In this document: positions 50,190 through 63,439 of the stretch, in pieces
How the letters are laid out: each line of letters opens with the position of its first letter
Numbering within the stretch: position 1 is the first letter of the stretch
Source: an uncultured Pelagibacteraceae bacterium
GTDB taxonomy: Bacteria; Pseudomonadota; Alphaproteobacteria; Pelagibacterales; Pelagibacteraceae
Assembly (NCBI GenBank): GCA_902588255.1
Contig: CACIOK010000001.1
Coordinates: forward strand, 43,141 to 107,140
Reading direction: 5' to 3'
Length of the DNA stretch: 64,000 nt
Program-made: the position numbers and the translations under genes
The notes under the pieces: generated by a model
Told to the model about the DNA's origin: nothing
The model's input: only the letters and a program-made list of their open reading frames with translations
Databases searched by the model: none

Positions 50190-52025
50190 TTATTCGTGAA
50201 AAAAATTATATATCTTTTTAGCAACTTTTTCTTCTACTCCCTCGACTGACTTAATTTCATCTAAGCTTGCAGATTCTACCGCTCGAGCTGATCCAAAGTG
50301 ATTTAATATGGCTCTCTTTCTTATAGATCCAATGCCATTAATTTGATCTAAAAGAGATCTACTTATTGCTTTTTTTCTTTTTGCTCTATGGGCACTTATT
50401 GCAAATCTGTGAGCTTCATCTCTAAGCCTTTGAAGAAAGAAAAGGGTAGGGTCGTTTTTTTCAAAACTATATTCTTTTCCATTATGAAAAAATTTTTCAT
50501 TTCCACTGTTTCTAAACTTGCCTTTGGCAATAGCAATTATAGGTATATCGTATAGGCCCAATTCGTTTATGGTATCTCTAGCTACAGAATATTGGCCTTT
50601 TCCACCATCTATTAATACCAGGTCAGGAAATGTTAGATAGTTATCTTTTTCTTGTAGAGCTCTTTTAAATCTTCTATTTAACACTTCTTTAATCATACCG
50701 TAATCATCTTTTTCATTTTTTTGTATTTTGATATTAAATTTTCTATATCTTTTTTTAACAAAACCTTCTTCACCGTAGGTTATCAAAGCACCAACGCTAT
50801 GACTTCCTTGAATGTGACTATTATCGTAAACTTCAACCAAGCTAATATTTGTTTGTAAATTAAATTTTTGTGAAACTTCCTCAAATAGATTTTTATTATT
50901 TTGGCTTTCATAAAGCTTTCTATTTAAACTATCTTTCGCGTTATTTAATGCTAAGTCTATAACTTTTAGTTTAGATCCTTTTTTTGCAACAGAAATATTT
51001 ATACTTTTATTTTCTTTTTGAGATAATGTTTTTTCAATTAATACTCTTTCTTTTATTTGGTGACTCAAAATAATATTTTGTGGTACATTTTTATTTTCAT
51101 AAAATTGAGCAATAAAAGAATTAATTATATTTTCTATACTTTCATCTGTGTCATGCTTTGGAAAAAAGGCCTGGTTTCCCCAGTTTTGTTTTGATCTATA
51201 AAAGAAAACTTGTATACATGTTTTTCCTGATTCTTTATAACCAGCGATAACGTCTGCCTCTACTAAATTTGCCTCATTAATTCTTTGAGACGACTGAATA
51301 ATATTTAAAGATTTAATTCTATCTCTTAAGATTGTGGCTTTTTCAAAATCAAGCTCTTCGCTTGCTTTTTCCATTTGATTTGAAAGATTTTTTTGAATTT
51401 TTCTAGATTTTCCCGAGACAAACTCTATTGCATCTTCTACAGTTTTTTTATAATCAACTTCATTTATATTTCCAACACAAGGACCTGAACATCTTTTAAT
51501 TTGATATAAAATACATGGTCTTTCACGATTTTTAAAAACTGTGTCATCACAAACTCTCAATTGGAAAATTTTTTGGATCATTTTTATAGTCCAATTTGCA
51601 GATCCAGCTGATGCAAAAGGACCAAAAAAGAAACCATCTTTTATTTTTTTACCTCTATGTTTTGTAATTTGAGGCCATTTGTCTTTGTTGCCTATATAAA
51701 TAAAAGGGAATGATTTATCGTCTCTTAAAAGAATATTAAATTTAGGTTTAAATTTTTTGATTAAATTTGCCTCTAACAATAAGGCTTCGCTTTCATTTGA
51801 TGTTGTAGTTATCTCAATCTTTTTTGTTTGAGATAGCATTCTTTCTGTTCTAATAATATGATTTCTTTCTGTTACATAAGATTTTAATCTATTGGGTAGA
51901 TTTTTTGCTTTTCCTACGTATAAAATTTCATTTTTTTCATTAAGCATTCTATAAACACCAGGTAATTTTGGTATTACGGGTAGTTCTTTTTTAATTACTT
52001 CTTTGCCAATATCAGACTTTTTCAT
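50190..52025 (-). CDS. uvrC: excinuclease ABC subunit C
   Basis: UvrC makes both incisions in nucleotide excision repair. The protein has the GIY-YIG domain ([20 protein letters not shown]), the cysteine-rich segment [15 protein letters not shown], a UVR helix pair ([19 protein letters not shown]), the RNase H-like nuclease ([31 protein letters not shown]) and a C-terminal helix-hairpin-helix ([21 protein letters not shown]). I start it at the ATG at 52025, which overlaps folB by 14 bases; an ATG at 52055 in the same frame would overlap by 44 and adds ten residues with no family match. Confidence 0.95.
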   Translation of the reverse strand: MKKSDIGKEVIKKELPVIPKLPGVYRMLNEKNEILYVGKAKNLPNRLKSYVTERNHIIRTERMLSQTKKIEITTTSNESEALLLEANLIKKFKPKFNILLRDDKSFPFIYIGNKDKWPQITKHRGKKIKDGFFFGPFASAGSANWTIKMIQKIFQLRVCDDTVFKNRERPCILYQIKRCSGPCVGNINEVDYKKTVEDAIEFVSGKSRKIQKNLSNQMEKASEELDFEKATILRDRIKSLNIIQSSQRINEANLVEADVIAGYKESGKTCIQVFFYRSKQNWGNQAFFPKHDTDESIENIINSFIAQFYENKNVPQNIILSHQIKERVLIEKTLSQKENKSINISVAKKGSKLKVIDLALNNAKDSLNRKLYESQNNKNLFEEVSQKFNLQTNISLVEVYDNSHIQGSHSVGALITYGEEGFVKKRYRKFNIKIQKNEKDDYGMIKEVLNRRFKRALQEKDNYLTFPDLVLIDGGKGQYSVARDTINELGLYDIPIIAIAKGKFRNSGNEKFFHNGKEYSFEKNDPTLFFLQRLRDEAHRFAISAHRAKRKKAISRSLLDQINGIGSIRKRAILNHFGSARAVESASLDEIKSVEGVEEKVAKKIYNFFHE

Positions 52026-52431
52026 GACTTCTTTTTTTAGAAATTTGAATCCCAACAGATGAGCAGTCCTTTAAAATTTCCAATTTCTCAATCTTAAGAG
52101 TTATTTTATCAATTCTTTTATCTTTAAATAGTTCATCAAAAACGTCTTCTGCCAAGGTCTCTAAGAAATTGTAATGTTTATTTTTAACTAATTTTTTTAC
52201 TAATTTTACAATTTTGCCGTAGTTTACAATTGACTTTAAATCCCTGTCATTTGTGGGCTTTTTATCCTTATAATCTATTTCTAGATTAAATTTTACTTTT
52301 TGGGCTTTTTCTTTTTCAAATTCATAGTATCCAAGTTTTAAATCTAAAATTAATTCTTTAATTAAAACTTTTTTTTCGTAGTTAAATAAAGATTTACCTA
52401 ACTTAATAACTTTGAGATTACTTTTTTTCAT
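52012..52431 (-). CDS. folB: dihydroneopterin aldolase (FolB family)
   Basis: FolB cleaves dihydroneopterin in folate synthesis. The 139-residue protein has [25 protein letters not shown] (shown in parts: [14 protein letters not shown]), [16 protein letters not shown] and [16 protein letters not shown], which contain the conserved Tyr and Glu of the family, and [11 protein letters not shown] as the final strand. It overlaps the SDR gene by 4 bases and uvrC downstream. Confidence 0.85.
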   Translation of the reverse strand: MKKSNLKVIKLGKSLFNYEKKVLIKELILDLKLGYYEFEKEKAQKVKFNLEIDYKDKKPTNDRDLKSIVNYGKIVKLVKKLVKNKHYNFLETLAEDVFDELFKDKRIDKITLKIEKLEILKDCSSVGIQISKKRSHEKV

Positions 52432-53183
52432 TCTTTTCCTCCCATTATATCAGGAGTTTGCCAGTTTAAACTTTGACCACTATCTATTGAAATTACTTGT
52501 CCTGTAATTGACCTATTCTTGATAAAAAATTCGACAGCATTACAAATTTCACTTGCTTCTACTTGTTTTTTTAATGGAGTTGCCAAATATTGTTTTTTAA
52601 AATGTTTATCTGATTGTCTTTTATTTTTTAAAGTTGGACCAGGTGCGATGCCATTTACACGTATGTTCGGAGCCAAACTCATAGCACTAGTTTTTGTAAG
52701 AGTGAAAAGCCCAGTTTTACTAATTGTGTAAGAAAAGAAAAATGGCGTTAATTTAAAAATTCTTTGGTCAATAATGTTAATTATATTGTTATTTTTACCT
52801 CTAATATTTTTAGCAAATTCTTTAGATAGCATTGCCGGTGTTCTTAAATTAGTTCTTAAATGGCGTCCCCAGCTATTTGTGGTAAAATTTTCAATCTTGT
52901 CATTTTCGAATAATGAAGCATTATTAATTAAGCAATCAAAATACTTCAATTTAGATTTAGCAAATTTTACTATTTTATTTACATCTTTTTCTTTACTTAG
53001 ATCACCCTTCACTAGAAAAATTTTTGTTTGATTTTTTGATAGTTCATTTTTTAAATTTTCAGCTTTTTGCTTTGATTTGTTGTAATGAATAATTATTTCT
53101 TTTCCAGGTCCAGATAATTTTTTAGCGATCGCTGCGCCAATCCGTGTTGCTCCACCTGTTATTATTATCTTTTTGGCTTCCAT
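52428..53183 (-). CDS. short-chain dehydrogenase, pteridine-reductase / FolM-like
   Basis: A 251-residue SDR enzyme. The nucleotide motif is [12 protein letters not shown] (9-20); the RIG after TG-x3 is the form found in pteridine reductases. The active site has Y152 and K156 in SYTISK, and an aspartate, D139 (NIIDQRIF), sits where ordinary SDRs have serine, 13 residues before the tyrosine. That Asp-Tyr-Lys arrangement is typical of PTR1 and FolM. With folB immediately downstream, reduction of a pterin or dihydrofolate is the best guess. It overlaps uvrB by 19 bases. Confidence 0.8.
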   Translation of the reverse strand: MEAKKIIITGGATRIGAAIAKKLSGPGKEIIIHYNKSKQKAENLKNELSKNQTKIFLVKGDLSKEKDVNKIVKFAKSKLKYFDCLINNASLFENDKIENFTTNSWGRHLRTNLRTPAMLSKEFAKNIRGKNNNIINIIDQRIFKLTPFFFSYTISKTGLFTLTKTSAMSLAPNIRVNGIAPGPTLKNKRQSDKHFKKQYLATPLKKQVEASEICNAVEFFIKNRSITGQVISIDSGQSLNWQTPDIMGGKE

Positions 53184-55339
53184 TTTTTATCTCTCTTTTT
53201 TTTAACCTTTGTTCCAGGCATCCCTAAAGTTGATCTGCCCTTTGGATATAATCTATTTTTGACATCGTACTGTCTTATTTTTGGATTTAAAGTTATTTCT
53301 AATTCTGTAGCCTCCAATTTTCTTATTTCGTCTCTAATTTTTGCTGCTTCCTCGAATTCTAGATTTGATGCAGCATCCTTCATTTTTTTATTTAATCCTT
53401 TTAAATGTTTTTTAAGATTACCCCCAATATTTGAATTTTCACTTACTTTTATATAATCCTTCTCATAAACACTTTCTAAAATATCACTAATTTCTTTCTT
53501 AACTGAAGTAGCATTAATATTATTTTTTTTGTTATAATCTAATTGTATTTGCCTTCTTCTATTCGTCTCTTCAATTGCTTTTTTAATACTTTTTGTTTCT
53601 TTGTCGGCATAAAGAATAACTCTTCCCTCTATATTTCTTGCAGCTCTTCCAATTGTTTGTATTAGTGAAGTTTCTGATCTTAAAAAACCTTCTTTGTCAG
53701 CATCTAATATTCCAACTAAGGAACATTCGGGAATATCAAGACCCTCTCTTAATAGATTAATTCCAACCAAAACATCAAAGACACCCATTCTAAGATCTCT
53801 CATAATTTCAATTCTTTCAAGTGTGTCGATATCAGAGTGAAGGTATCTTACTTTAATTCCATTTTCGTGAAGATACTCAGTTAAATCTTCTGCCATTTTT
53901 TTTGTAAGTGTTGTTACAAGAACTCTGTGATTTTTTTCTACAACTTTTTTACATTCATACATAAGATCATCAACTTGATTTTTAGCTGGTCTTATTTCTA
54001 CATCTGGGTCTATTAAACCTGTAGGCCTGATAACTTGGTCTATAAATTTACCTTTTGTTTGCTCAAGTTCCCATGGCCCTGGAGTTGCAGAAACGAATAT
54101 TGTTTGCGTCCTCATTAAGTCCCATTCTTCAAATTTTAGTGGTCTGTTATCCATACATGAAGGCAATCTGAAACCATACTCTGCAAGTGTACTTTTTCTA
54201 GACCTGTCTCCTTTAAACATTCCATTTAGCTGAGGAACTGTTACGTGACACTCATCAACAAAAATTAAAGTATTATCAGGAAAATATTCAAATAAAGTTG
54301 GAGGTGGTTCACCAGGTTTTCTTCCAGATAAAAATCTTGAATAGTTCTCAATTCCGGCACAAGATCCAGTTGCTTCAATCATCTCTAAATCAAATTTAGT
54401 TCTTTCCTCTAATCTTTGTGCCTCTAGTAGTTTATTTTCAGCTTTATGTTTTTTAAGTGTTAGCTCTAGTTCTTTTCTAATATTTATAATTGCTTGTTCA
54501 ATTGTAGGTTTTGGCGTGATGTAATGACTGTTAGCATAAACTTTTACTAAATTTAAATCTCTAACTTGATCTCCTGTTAATGGATCAAATTCTTCAATTT
54601 TTTCAAGTTTATCTCCGAACAAACTTAATCTCCAAGCTCTATCTTCTAAATGAGAAGGAAAAATTTCAAGATACTCCCCTCTAGCTCTAAAGGTCCCTCT
54701 ATAAAAATTCTGATCATTTCTTTTATATTGAAGAGCAACTAAAGATTTAATTATTTGTTCTCTATTATAATCATAATTTTTTTGGAGCGTTAAAGTCATC
54801 TTGCTGTAAGCTTCAACAGATCCAAGTCCATAAATACATGAAACACTAGCTACAATTAAAACGTCATCTCTTTCGAGTAAAGATCTAGTAGCAGAGTGTC
54901 TCATTCTATCAATTTGTTCATTAATAGAAGCCTCTTTTTCGATATAAGTATCTGATCTTGGAACGTATGCTTCAGGTGTATAATAATCATAATAGGATAC
55001 GAAATATTCAACTGCATTTTCTGGAAAAAAACTTTTCATTTCTCCATAAAGCTGAGCCGCCAAAGTTTTATTAGGTGCTAATATTAAAGCGGGTCTATTT
55101 GTTTGTTCAATAATTTTAGCCATTGTAAAAGTTTTTCCGGATCCCGTGACTCCAAGGAGAACTTGATTAAACTCTCCTTTATTGGCACTTTGAACCAATT
55201 TTTTTATAGCCTCCGGCTGATCTCCAGCAGGTTTAAAATCAGATTTAATTTTGAATTTTTTACCACCCTCAAGTTTTCCACTAATTTTTGGATTTTTACT
55301 CTGAATATCTGTAATTAAATCTTGATAAGTATTTTCCAT
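53165..55339 (-). CDS. uvrB: excinuclease ABC subunit B
   Basis: UvrB is the damage-verifying helicase of nucleotide excision repair. The 724-residue protein has Walker [18 protein letters not shown] near 58-74, the beta-hairpin region [23 protein letters not shown] (split as [26 protein letters not shown]), the DECH box [36 protein letters not shown], and a C-terminal UVR motif ([20 protein letters not shown]). UvrA is not in the window. Confidence 0.97.
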   Translation of the reverse strand: MENTYQDLITDIQSKNPKISGKLEGGKKFKIKSDFKPAGDQPEAIKKLVQSANKGEFNQVLLGVTGSGKTFTMAKIIEQTNRPALILAPNKTLAAQLYGEMKSFFPENAVEYFVSYYDYYTPEAYVPRSDTYIEKEASINEQIDRMRHSATRSLLERDDVLIVASVSCIYGLGSVEAYSKMTLTLQKNYDYNREQIIKSLVALQYKRNDQNFYRGTFRARGEYLEIFPSHLEDRAWRLSLFGDKLEKIEEFDPLTGDQVRDLNLVKVYANSHYITPKPTIEQAIINIRKELELTLKKHKAENKLLEAQRLEERTKFDLEMIEATGSCAGIENYSRFLSGRKPGEPPPTLFEYFPDNTLIFVDECHVTVPQLNGMFKGDRSRKSTLAEYGFRLPSCMDNRPLKFEEWDLMRTQTIFVSATPGPWELEQTKGKFIDQVIRPTGLIDPDVEIRPAKNQVDDLMYECKKVVEKNHRVLVTTLTKKMAEDLTEYLHENGIKVRYLHSDIDTLERIEIMRDLRMGVFDVLVGINLLREGLDIPECSLVGILDADKEGFLRSETSLIQTIGRAARNIEGRVILYADKETKSIKKAIEETNRRRQIQLDYNKKNNINATSVKKEISDILESVYEKDYIKVSENSNIGGNLKKHLKGLNKKMKDAASNLEFEEAAKIRDEIRKLEATELEITLNPKIRQYDVKNRLYPKGRSTLGMPGTKVKKKRDKKWKPKR

Positions 55340-55363
55340 ATATTAAACAACGTAGTAGAATAA

Positions 55364-57577
<2,214 letters not shown>

Positions 57578-57588
57578 AATTTATTATT

Positions 57589-57621
57589 TAGCAATATTGC
57601 TATATTAACAAAGGTTAATAT
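57589..57621. repeat. two adjacent perfect inverted repeats upstream of the reductase gene
   Basis: TAGCAATATTGCTA (57589-57602) is a 14-base perfect palindrome. Next to it ATATTAAC-AAAG-GTTAATAT (57602-57621) is an 8+8 inverted repeat with a 4-base loop. They lie in the 68-base gap between trxB and the reductase start. They could form a double operator or, for the second, a weak AT-rich hairpin. Confidence 0.5.
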
Positions 57622-57645
57622 TGAATTTCTGCTATGCATGTTTTG

Positions 57646-58590
57646 CTAATGAGATAAAAATTTTTCAGCTTCAAGTGCTGCCATACAGCCCATGCCTGCT
57701 GCAGTAACAGCTTGTCTAAAAATTTTATCTTTTACGTCTCCTGCAGCAAATACACCAGGGACGTTTGTTTCTGTAGAGTCCGGTTTTGTTGTTAAATAAC
57801 CTTCTTTATCCATATCTAATTGATCTTTAAATAAATGAGTTGCAGGATCGTGCCCGATGGCAATGAAAAGTCCATCTATTTTTAATTCTTCTACTTTATT
57901 AGTTTTTACATTTTTAATTTTTAAACCTTTTACATTTTTAGGTTCATTGTCTCCAATCACCTCTTCAACTACGCTATCCCAAATTATTTCAATTTTTTGA
58001 TTATCCATTAATTTTTTTTGAAGCATTTTTTCTGCTCTCAGCGAGTCTCTTCTGTGAATTAATTGAACCTTTGATGCAAACTTTGTAAGAAATATTGCTT
58101 CCTCGACAGCTGCGTTTCCCCCTCCAACAACGGCCACTGTTTTGTCTTTAAAGAAAAAACCGTCACATGTTGCACATGCAGAAACTCCAAATCCTCTAAA
58201 TTTTTTTTCAGACTCTATGTTAAGCCATCTAGCTTGTGCTCCTGTTGAGATAATAATTGAGTCCGCAGTATATTTTTGGCCGCCATCTCCTGTAGCTTCA
58301 AAAGGTTTAGATTTTAAATTTACTGATGAGATTTGATCCTGAACCATCTCGGTTCCCACTGCTTCTGCCTGTTCTTTCATTTGCTCCATTAGCCAAGGAC
58401 CTTGTATTACTTTTGCAAATCCTGGATAATTTTCAACATCAGTTGTGGTTGTTAATTGTCCTCCTGGCTCCATACCAGAAACCATTATAGGTTTTAACAT
58501 TGCTCTTGCTGCATAAACAGCAGCGGTATATCCAGCTGGGCCAGATCCAATTATCAACACTTTTGTGTGTTTAGTTGGATTTTGTTTCAT
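57646..58590 (-). CDS. trxB: thioredoxin reductase
   Basis: TrxB reduces thioredoxin with NADPH. The 314-residue flavoprotein has VLIIGSGPAGYTAAVYAARA (FAD fold, 11-30), the redox pair C139-C142 in SACATCDGFFFKDK, AVVGGGNAAVEEAIFL (NADPH fold), and GVFAAGDVKDKIFRQAVTAAG at the C-terminus. Length and motifs match the low-molecular-weight bacterial type. It is divergent from the ELM1-like gene across 21 bases. Confidence 0.96.
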   Translation of the reverse strand: MKQNPTKHTKVLIIGSGPAGYTAAVYAARAMLKPIMVSGMEPGGQLTTTTDVENYPGFAKVIQGPWLMEQMKEQAEAVGTEMVQDQISSVNLKSKPFEATGDGGQKYTADSIIISTGAQARWLNIESEKKFRGFGVSACATCDGFFFKDKTVAVVGGGNAAVEEAIFLTKFASKVQLIHRRDSLRAEKMLQKKLMDNQKIEIIWDSVVEEVIGDNEPKNVKGLKIKNVKTNKVEELKIDGLFIAIGHDPATHLFKDQLDMDKEGYLTTKPDSTETNVPGVFAAGDVKDKIFRQAVTAAGMGCMAALEAEKFLSH

Positions 58591-58611
58591 ATCAAAGCTA
58601 TATAGTAATTT

Positions 58612-59565
58612 ATGTCCAAATTAAAAGGTTTATTATTAACAGAAGGCATGCACGGAATGGTAAGCCAAGTTGAGGGATTAGCTAAAGCTCTGAACTTAAA
58701 TTTTATACACGAAAAAATTGAACTTAACAATTTTTGGAAATTTTTACCCCCAAAGATAACCCCAGTTAAAAGTTTTGTTTTTAAAAATAAAATCAATCAA
58801 CATTTTAATATTGTAATTTCATGTGGCCGAAAAAGTGTTATTCCCTCATTATATTTAAAAAATAAATATAAAAGCAAAATTATCAATATTCATATTCAAG
58901 ACCCCAAAGTATCATTAAATAATTTTGATTTCGTTATAGCCCCAGAACACGATAGAATAACTGGATCAAATGTTTTAACTACCAAAGGTGCAATACATTA
59001 TTTGACAAAAGATGAACTGGTTTTAAGTCAAAATTATCTTAAATCTAAAATAGATCCAAAAAAAAAAATAGTTTCATTTATTATTGGAGGTCCAAATAAA
59101 TATTATAGTTATAATGATCGTGTAATTGATGGCATTTTTTCTAGAGTCAAGAAAAGCTTCGTACAAAATAATTATCAGGCTATAATTATACCTTCAATGA
59201 GAACACCCAAAAAAATTATTGAAATGGCTCAAAATTATTTTGATAACAATCAAATTGTAATTACAAATGTAGATAAAAAAGCTTATTTATCCTCTTTACA
59301 GCTAGCAGATCATATTGTTGTAACTTGTGATTCTACTTCTATGATTTCAGAGGCAGCCTTAACTGGCAAACCAATATATGTAGCACAAATGCCAGCTATC
59401 AAGAAAAATAATAGGTTTAAAGACTTTTTTGAATTATTTGAGAGCTTAAATATTATTAAAAGTCTTGGAACGTCAATTGAGGATTGGAATTATGAAAAAT
59501 TAGATGAAACCCAAAGAATATCAAGTTATATAAAAGATAAAATTGAAAAATATGATTTTTCTTAA
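58612..59565 (+). CDS. ELM1-like protein (mitochondrial fission ELM1 family)
   Basis: A 317-residue protein of the ELM1 family, named for a plant mitochondrial division factor and common in Alphaproteobacteria. It has a glycosyltransferase-B-like two-domain layout: LLLTEGMHGMVSQVEGLAKAL at the N-terminus (split as LLLTEGMHGMVSQVEGLA), VISCGRKSVIPSLYLK, INIHIQDPKVSLNNFD, FVIAPEHDRITGSNVLTTKGA and FIIGGPNKYY, then HIVVTCDSTSMISEAALTGKP, which resembles the nucleotide-sugar site of GT-B enzymes. Biochemical function is not known. It overlaps the next gene by 14-23 bases. Confidence 0.83.
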   Translation: MSKLKGLLLTEGMHGMVSQVEGLAKALNLNFIHEKIELNNFWKFLPPKITPVKSFVFKNKINQHFNIVISCGRKSVIPSLYLKNKYKSKIINIHIQDPKVSLNNFDFVIAPEHDRITGSNVLTTKGAIHYLTKDELVLSQNYLKSKIDPKKKIVSFIIGGPNKYYSYNDRVIDGIFSRVKKSFVQNNYQAIIIPSMRTPKKIIEMAQNYFDNNQIVITNVDKKAYLSSLQLADHIVVTCDSTSMISEAALTGKPIYVAQMPAIKKNNRFKDFFELFESLNIIKSLGTSIEDWNYEKLDETQRISSYIKDKIEKYDFS

Positions 59566-60214
59566 TTCAATATTAAATAAATCAAAAAAATCGGACATCC
59601 CTTTTGAGCATTGGGAATACAATGATCCATTAACTGAAGAGTCAATACAAGAGATAATAAATGCAGATATAGCTGACGTTAATGAACATAATTTAACTTA
59701 TGATGGAACAAGAGCAATTGATGGAGGAGCAGCTGAATTTAGAGAAGGTATAGCCTCAGGCGGCAAAGCTATAAAATTTAGATGTTTTATAACAAAAGAA
59801 AATTCTCAAAATTTTCCTAATTTAGTAAAATTTATTAAAGAATTACAATCAAAGAAAACTTACGAAATACTCTCCAAATTAATTAAAAAAGATTTATCCA
59901 ATTCATATGTAAGGGTTGAAGTTATATGTGATAGGAAAGGGTTTTGGTTAAAACCTCACTGCGATATTAAGGAAAAAATATTATCGGGTCTAATATTTGT
60001 GAATAAATTAAATGAGTCTGAGGATTTGGGCACAGATTTATATAATGAAAAATTGGAAAAAATTAAGACTGTTCCATACAAAAATAACTATGGATACTTT
60101 TTTACAAGTGGACCAAATACTTGGCATGGTATGGAAAAAAAAGAAATAATCAGAGAAAGACGATGCTTACAAGTGAACTATGTAACATTTCCAACTGATT
60201 GGAAAGTAGAATAA
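59552..60214 (+). CDS. putative 2-oxoglutarate/Fe(II) oxygenase-like protein
   Basis: A protein of about 220 residues with the sparse signature of a 2OG-Fe(II) oxygenase. H139 and D141 in FWLKPHCDIKEKILSG could be the first two iron ligands, H195 in PNTWHGMEKKE the third, and an arginine in REIRERRCLQVNYV-like sequence (IIRERRCLQVNYV) the 2-oxoglutarate anchor; numbering counts from an ATG at 59543. Either 59543 or 59552 may be the start. It overlaps the ELM1-like gene, so the two are translated together. The substrate is unknown; candidates are a protein or a sugar/lipid intermediate made by its partner. Confidence 0.65.
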   Translation: MIFLNSILNKSKKSDIPFEHWEYNDPLTEESIQEIINADIADVNEHNLTYDGTRAIDGGAAEFREGIASGGKAIKFRCFITKENSQNFPNLVKFIKELQSKKTYEILSKLIKKDLSNSYVRVEVICDRKGFWLKPHCDIKEKILSGLIFVNKLNESEDLGTDLYNEKLEKIKTVPYKNNYGYFFTSGPNTWHGMEKKEIIRERRCLQVNYVTFPTDWKVE

Positions 60215-63200
60215 CTATATATCTTGGATAGGAGTCGCAGTAATTGGTAGTGTTTTTAGAGATTTAATGCCTTTCAAACAAGCTTGCGCTGTAGACATGT
60301 TTGTACAATAAGGCACTTTATTTATTAAAGTCGCTCTTCTTAAGGCGATCGCATCATTAAGCCTGTGTTCACTCTTTCCTCCTCCGGTATTAATTACTAA
60401 AGCAATTTTTTTTGAATTTAATACATCAACTATATGTGGGGATCCTCCACTAACCTTATTTATTTTTTTGCATTTCATGCCATGTTTACGTATGAAGTTT
60501 GCAGTTCCCTTTGTAGCAGACAAAGTAAAATTTAATTTTAATAATTGTTTGGCTAAATCAATACCTTCCTCTTTATGACTATTTTTTAAAGATATAAATG
60601 CTAGTCCTTTAGTTGGTAATGAATTTGATGATGCTATTTGACTTTTTGCATATGCTAACCCAAAATCTTTATCTAGTCCCATAACTTCACCAGTAGACTT
60701 CATTTCGGGACCTAATAACACATCTACATTTGGAAACTTATTAAATGGAAAAACAGCTTCTTTAACTGCATACATATTTTTATTTTTATTTTTTAAATTG
60801 AATTTTGATAATTTTTCTCCTGTCATTATTCTCGATGCAATTTTGGCTAAAGAAATCCCTTTTGCTTTTGATACAAACGGAACTGTTCTACTGGCTCTTG
60901 GGTTTACTTCAATAATAAAAATTTTATCATTTTTTATTGCGTACTGAACATTCATAAAACCTACAACTTTTAATGCTATGGCTAATTTTTTTGTTTGAAC
61001 TTTAATCTCTTCAATTAAACTTTTTTTAATAGCAATCGGTGGTAAACAACATGCTGAGTCGCCCGAATGTATGCCAGCTTCTTCAATGTGTTGCATAATA
61101 CCTGCAACAAAAACCTCTTTGCCATCCGAAATAGCATCTACGTCAACTTCCATTGCGTTGTTTATGAATTTATCTATTAAAATTGGGTTATTTTCTCCAG
61201 CTATAAATGCCTCTTCAACAAACTCTTTAAGTTGGCTTTTTTCATAGACTATTTCCATTGCTCTTCCGCCTAATACATAAGAAGGTCTAACCATTAACGG
61301 TAATCCAATTCTTAAAGCAATTTTAATTGCCTCATCATATGTTTTTGCAATTCCACTTTCTGCTTGTTTTAATTTTAATTTTGTTAAGAGATTTCTAAAT
61401 CTATCTCTATCCTCAGCAAGATCGATTGAAGAATATTGTGTTCCTATAATTGGTAATGAATTTTCATGGAGAAATTTTGCAAGTTTAATAGGAGTTTGAC
61501 CACCAAATTGTGCAATTATTCCAACTAAATTTCCATTCGATTTTTCTTTTAAGATTATATTATGAACATATTCTTCTATTAAAGGCTCAAAATAAAGTCT
61601 ATCACTTGTATCATAATCTGTAGAGACCGTTTCTGGATTACAATTTATCATTATAGTTTCAAAACCAGCATCCTTTAAAGCGTAGCTTGCTTGACAACAG
61701 CAATAATCAAATTCAATTCCTTGACCTATTCTATTGGGTCCACCACCTAAAATAATAATTTTCTTTTTTGAACTTGGATCAGCTTCACATTCAGTCTTTA
61801 TTGAAAAATTTCTTTGATATGTAGAATACATATAAGGTGTGAATGACTTAAATTCAGCTGCACAGGTATCTACCTTCTTATAGACAGGGAAAACTTTTAG
61901 CGCTGTTCTTTTTTGTTTCACTATTTTTTCATTTGTTGCAGAAAGTTCAGATATTTTCTTATCTGAAAAACCCATAGATTTTAATTTATTAAAATCTTCA
62001 AAGTTTTTTGGAACTCCATTCTTTTTTATTTTATTTTCTTCTTCTACAATTTCTTTTATTTGATCTAAAAACCATGAATCAATACCAGAGAGTTTTTGGA
62101 TTTTTTTAAGCTTTATTTTTTTTCTTATAGCCTCTGCAACTAAAAGTAATTTATTCGGAATATTTATTTTTAGTTTTTTCTCAATTTCTTTTTTGCTAAG
62201 ATTAAAAATTCTATCTAGACCTGATAGGCCAATTTCTAGAGATGATAATGCTTTTTGAAGAGACTCTTTGAAGTTTCTTCCAATTGCCATCGCTTCTCCT
62301 ACAGATTTCATTGATGTTCCCAAAATCGCCGGAGATTGAGAAAATTTTTCAAAAGTAAACCTAGGAATTTTTGTCACAACATAATCAATTGTTGGTTCAA
62401 AAGATGCAGGTGTTGTTTTGGTTATTTCATTTTTTAATTCGTCAAGCGTATATCCTACAGCTAGCTTTGCTGCAACTTTTGCAATAGGAAACCCAGTTGC
62501 TTTAGATGCTAAGGCTGATGATCTTGAAACCCTTGGGTTCATCTCTATTATAACCATTCTTCCGTTCTTCGGATTAATTGCAAACTGGACATTTGATCCA
62601 CCAGTTTCAACGCCAATTTTTCTTAGACATGCTATAGATGCATTTCTCATTACTTGATATTCTTTATCCGTGAGCGTCAAAGCCGGAGCAATTGTAATGG
62701 AGTCGCCTGTATGAATACCCATAGGGTCCACATTTTCTATTGAACATATTATTATACAGTTATCATTTTTATCTCTAACAACTTCCATTTCAAATTCTTT
62801 CCACCCTTCGAGACATTCTTCTATTAATACCTGACTGACAGGAGACTCATGCAAACCATTTTTTACTATTTTAAAAAAATCATTTTTATTTTTTGCAATA
62901 CCACCTCCAAGCCCACCCAAAGTAAATGCCGGTCTAATTATTGCAGGCAAACCAATTTTTCTTAAAGCTAGAGCAGCGTCTTTGTTTTTTTTGATAATTT
63001 TTGATTTAGGAAGGTCTAAACCAATATCTAGCATATTTTTTCTAAACCTTTTTCTATCTTCAGCGTTTTCGATAGCTTTGGATTTTGCTCCAATAAGTTC
63101 AATTTTGTATTTTTTTAAAATGCCTTTTTTTTCAGCTTCCATTGCTAAGTTTAGTGCTGTTTGGCCACCCATTGTTGGCAAGACTGCATCAGGTTTTTCT

Positions 63201-63439
63201 TTTTGAATTATTTTTTCTAAAATTTCTAAAGTAATAGGCTCTATATAGGTTTTATCAGCAACATTAGGGTCCGTCATAATTGTTGCTGGGTTAGAATTAA
63301 TTAAAATGACTTTGTAACCTTCATCTTTAAGAGCTTTGCAAGCTTGTGTCCCTGAATAATCAAATTCACATGCTTGGCCAATTACTATAGGTCCCGCACC
63401 AACAACTAAAATTTTTTTAAGATCTTTTCTTTTTGGCAT
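60215..63439 (-). CDS. carB: carbamoyl-phosphate synthase large subunit
   Basis: CarB makes carbamoyl phosphate for arginine and pyrimidine synthesis. The 1074-residue protein has two homologous synthetase halves: [23 protein letters not shown] (split as [19 protein letters not shown]) and [20 protein letters not shown], each followed by an ATP-grasp domain ([44 protein letters not shown]). The C-terminal MGS-like domain includes [20 protein letters not shown]. The start overlaps the end of carA by 23 bases. The short gap on the other side ends at the convergent oxygenase-like gene. Confidence 0.97.
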   Translation of the reverse strand: MPKRKDLKKILVVGAGPIVIGQACEFDYSGTQACKALKDEGYKVILINSNPATIMTDPNVADKTYIEPITLEILEKIIQKEKPDAVLPTMGGQTALNLAMEAEKKGILKKYKIELIGAKSKAIENAEDRKRFRKNMLDIGLDLPKSKIIKKNKDAALALRKIGLPAIIRPAFTLGGLGGGIAKNKNDFFKIVKNGLHESPVSQVLIEECLEGWKEFEMEVVRDKNDNCIIICSIENVDPMGIHTGDSITIAPALTLTDKEYQVMRNASIACLRKIGVETGGSNVQFAINPKNGRMVIIEMNPRVSRSSALASKATGFPIAKVAAKLAVGYTLDELKNEITKTTPASFEPTIDYVVTKIPRFTFEKFSQSPAILGTSMKSVGEAMAIGRNFKESLQKALSSLEIGLSGLDRIFNLSKKEIEKKLKINIPNKLLLVAEAIRKKIKLKKIQKLSGIDSWFLDQIKEIVEEENKIKKNGVPKNFEDFNKLKSMGFSDKKISELSATNEKIVKQKRTALKVFPVYKKVDTCAAEFKSFTPYMYSTYQRNFSIKTECEADPSSKKKIIILGGGPNRIGQGIEFDYCCCQASYALKDAGFETIMINCNPETVSTDYDTSDRLYFEPLIEEYVHNIILKEKSNGNLVGIIAQFGGQTPIKLAKFLHENSLPIIGTQYSSIDLAEDRDRFRNLLTKLKLKQAESGIAKTYDEAIKIALRIGLPLMVRPSYVLGGRAMEIVYEKSQLKEFVEEAFIAGENNPILIDKFINNAMEVDVDAISDGKEVFVAGIMQHIEEAGIHSGDSACCLPPIAIKKSLIEEIKVQTKKLAIALKVVGFMNVQYAIKNDKIFIIEVNPRASRTVPFVSKAKGISLAKIASRIMTGEKLSKFNLKNKNKNMYAVKEAVFPFNKFPNVDVLLGPEMKSTGEVMGLDKDFGLAYAKSQIASSNSLPTKGLAFISLKNSHKEEGIDLAKQLLKLNFTLSATKGTANFIRKHGMKCKKINKVSGGSPHIVDVLNSKKIALVINTGGGKSEHRLNDAIALRRATLINKVPYCTNMSTAQACLKGIKSLKTLPITATPIQDI

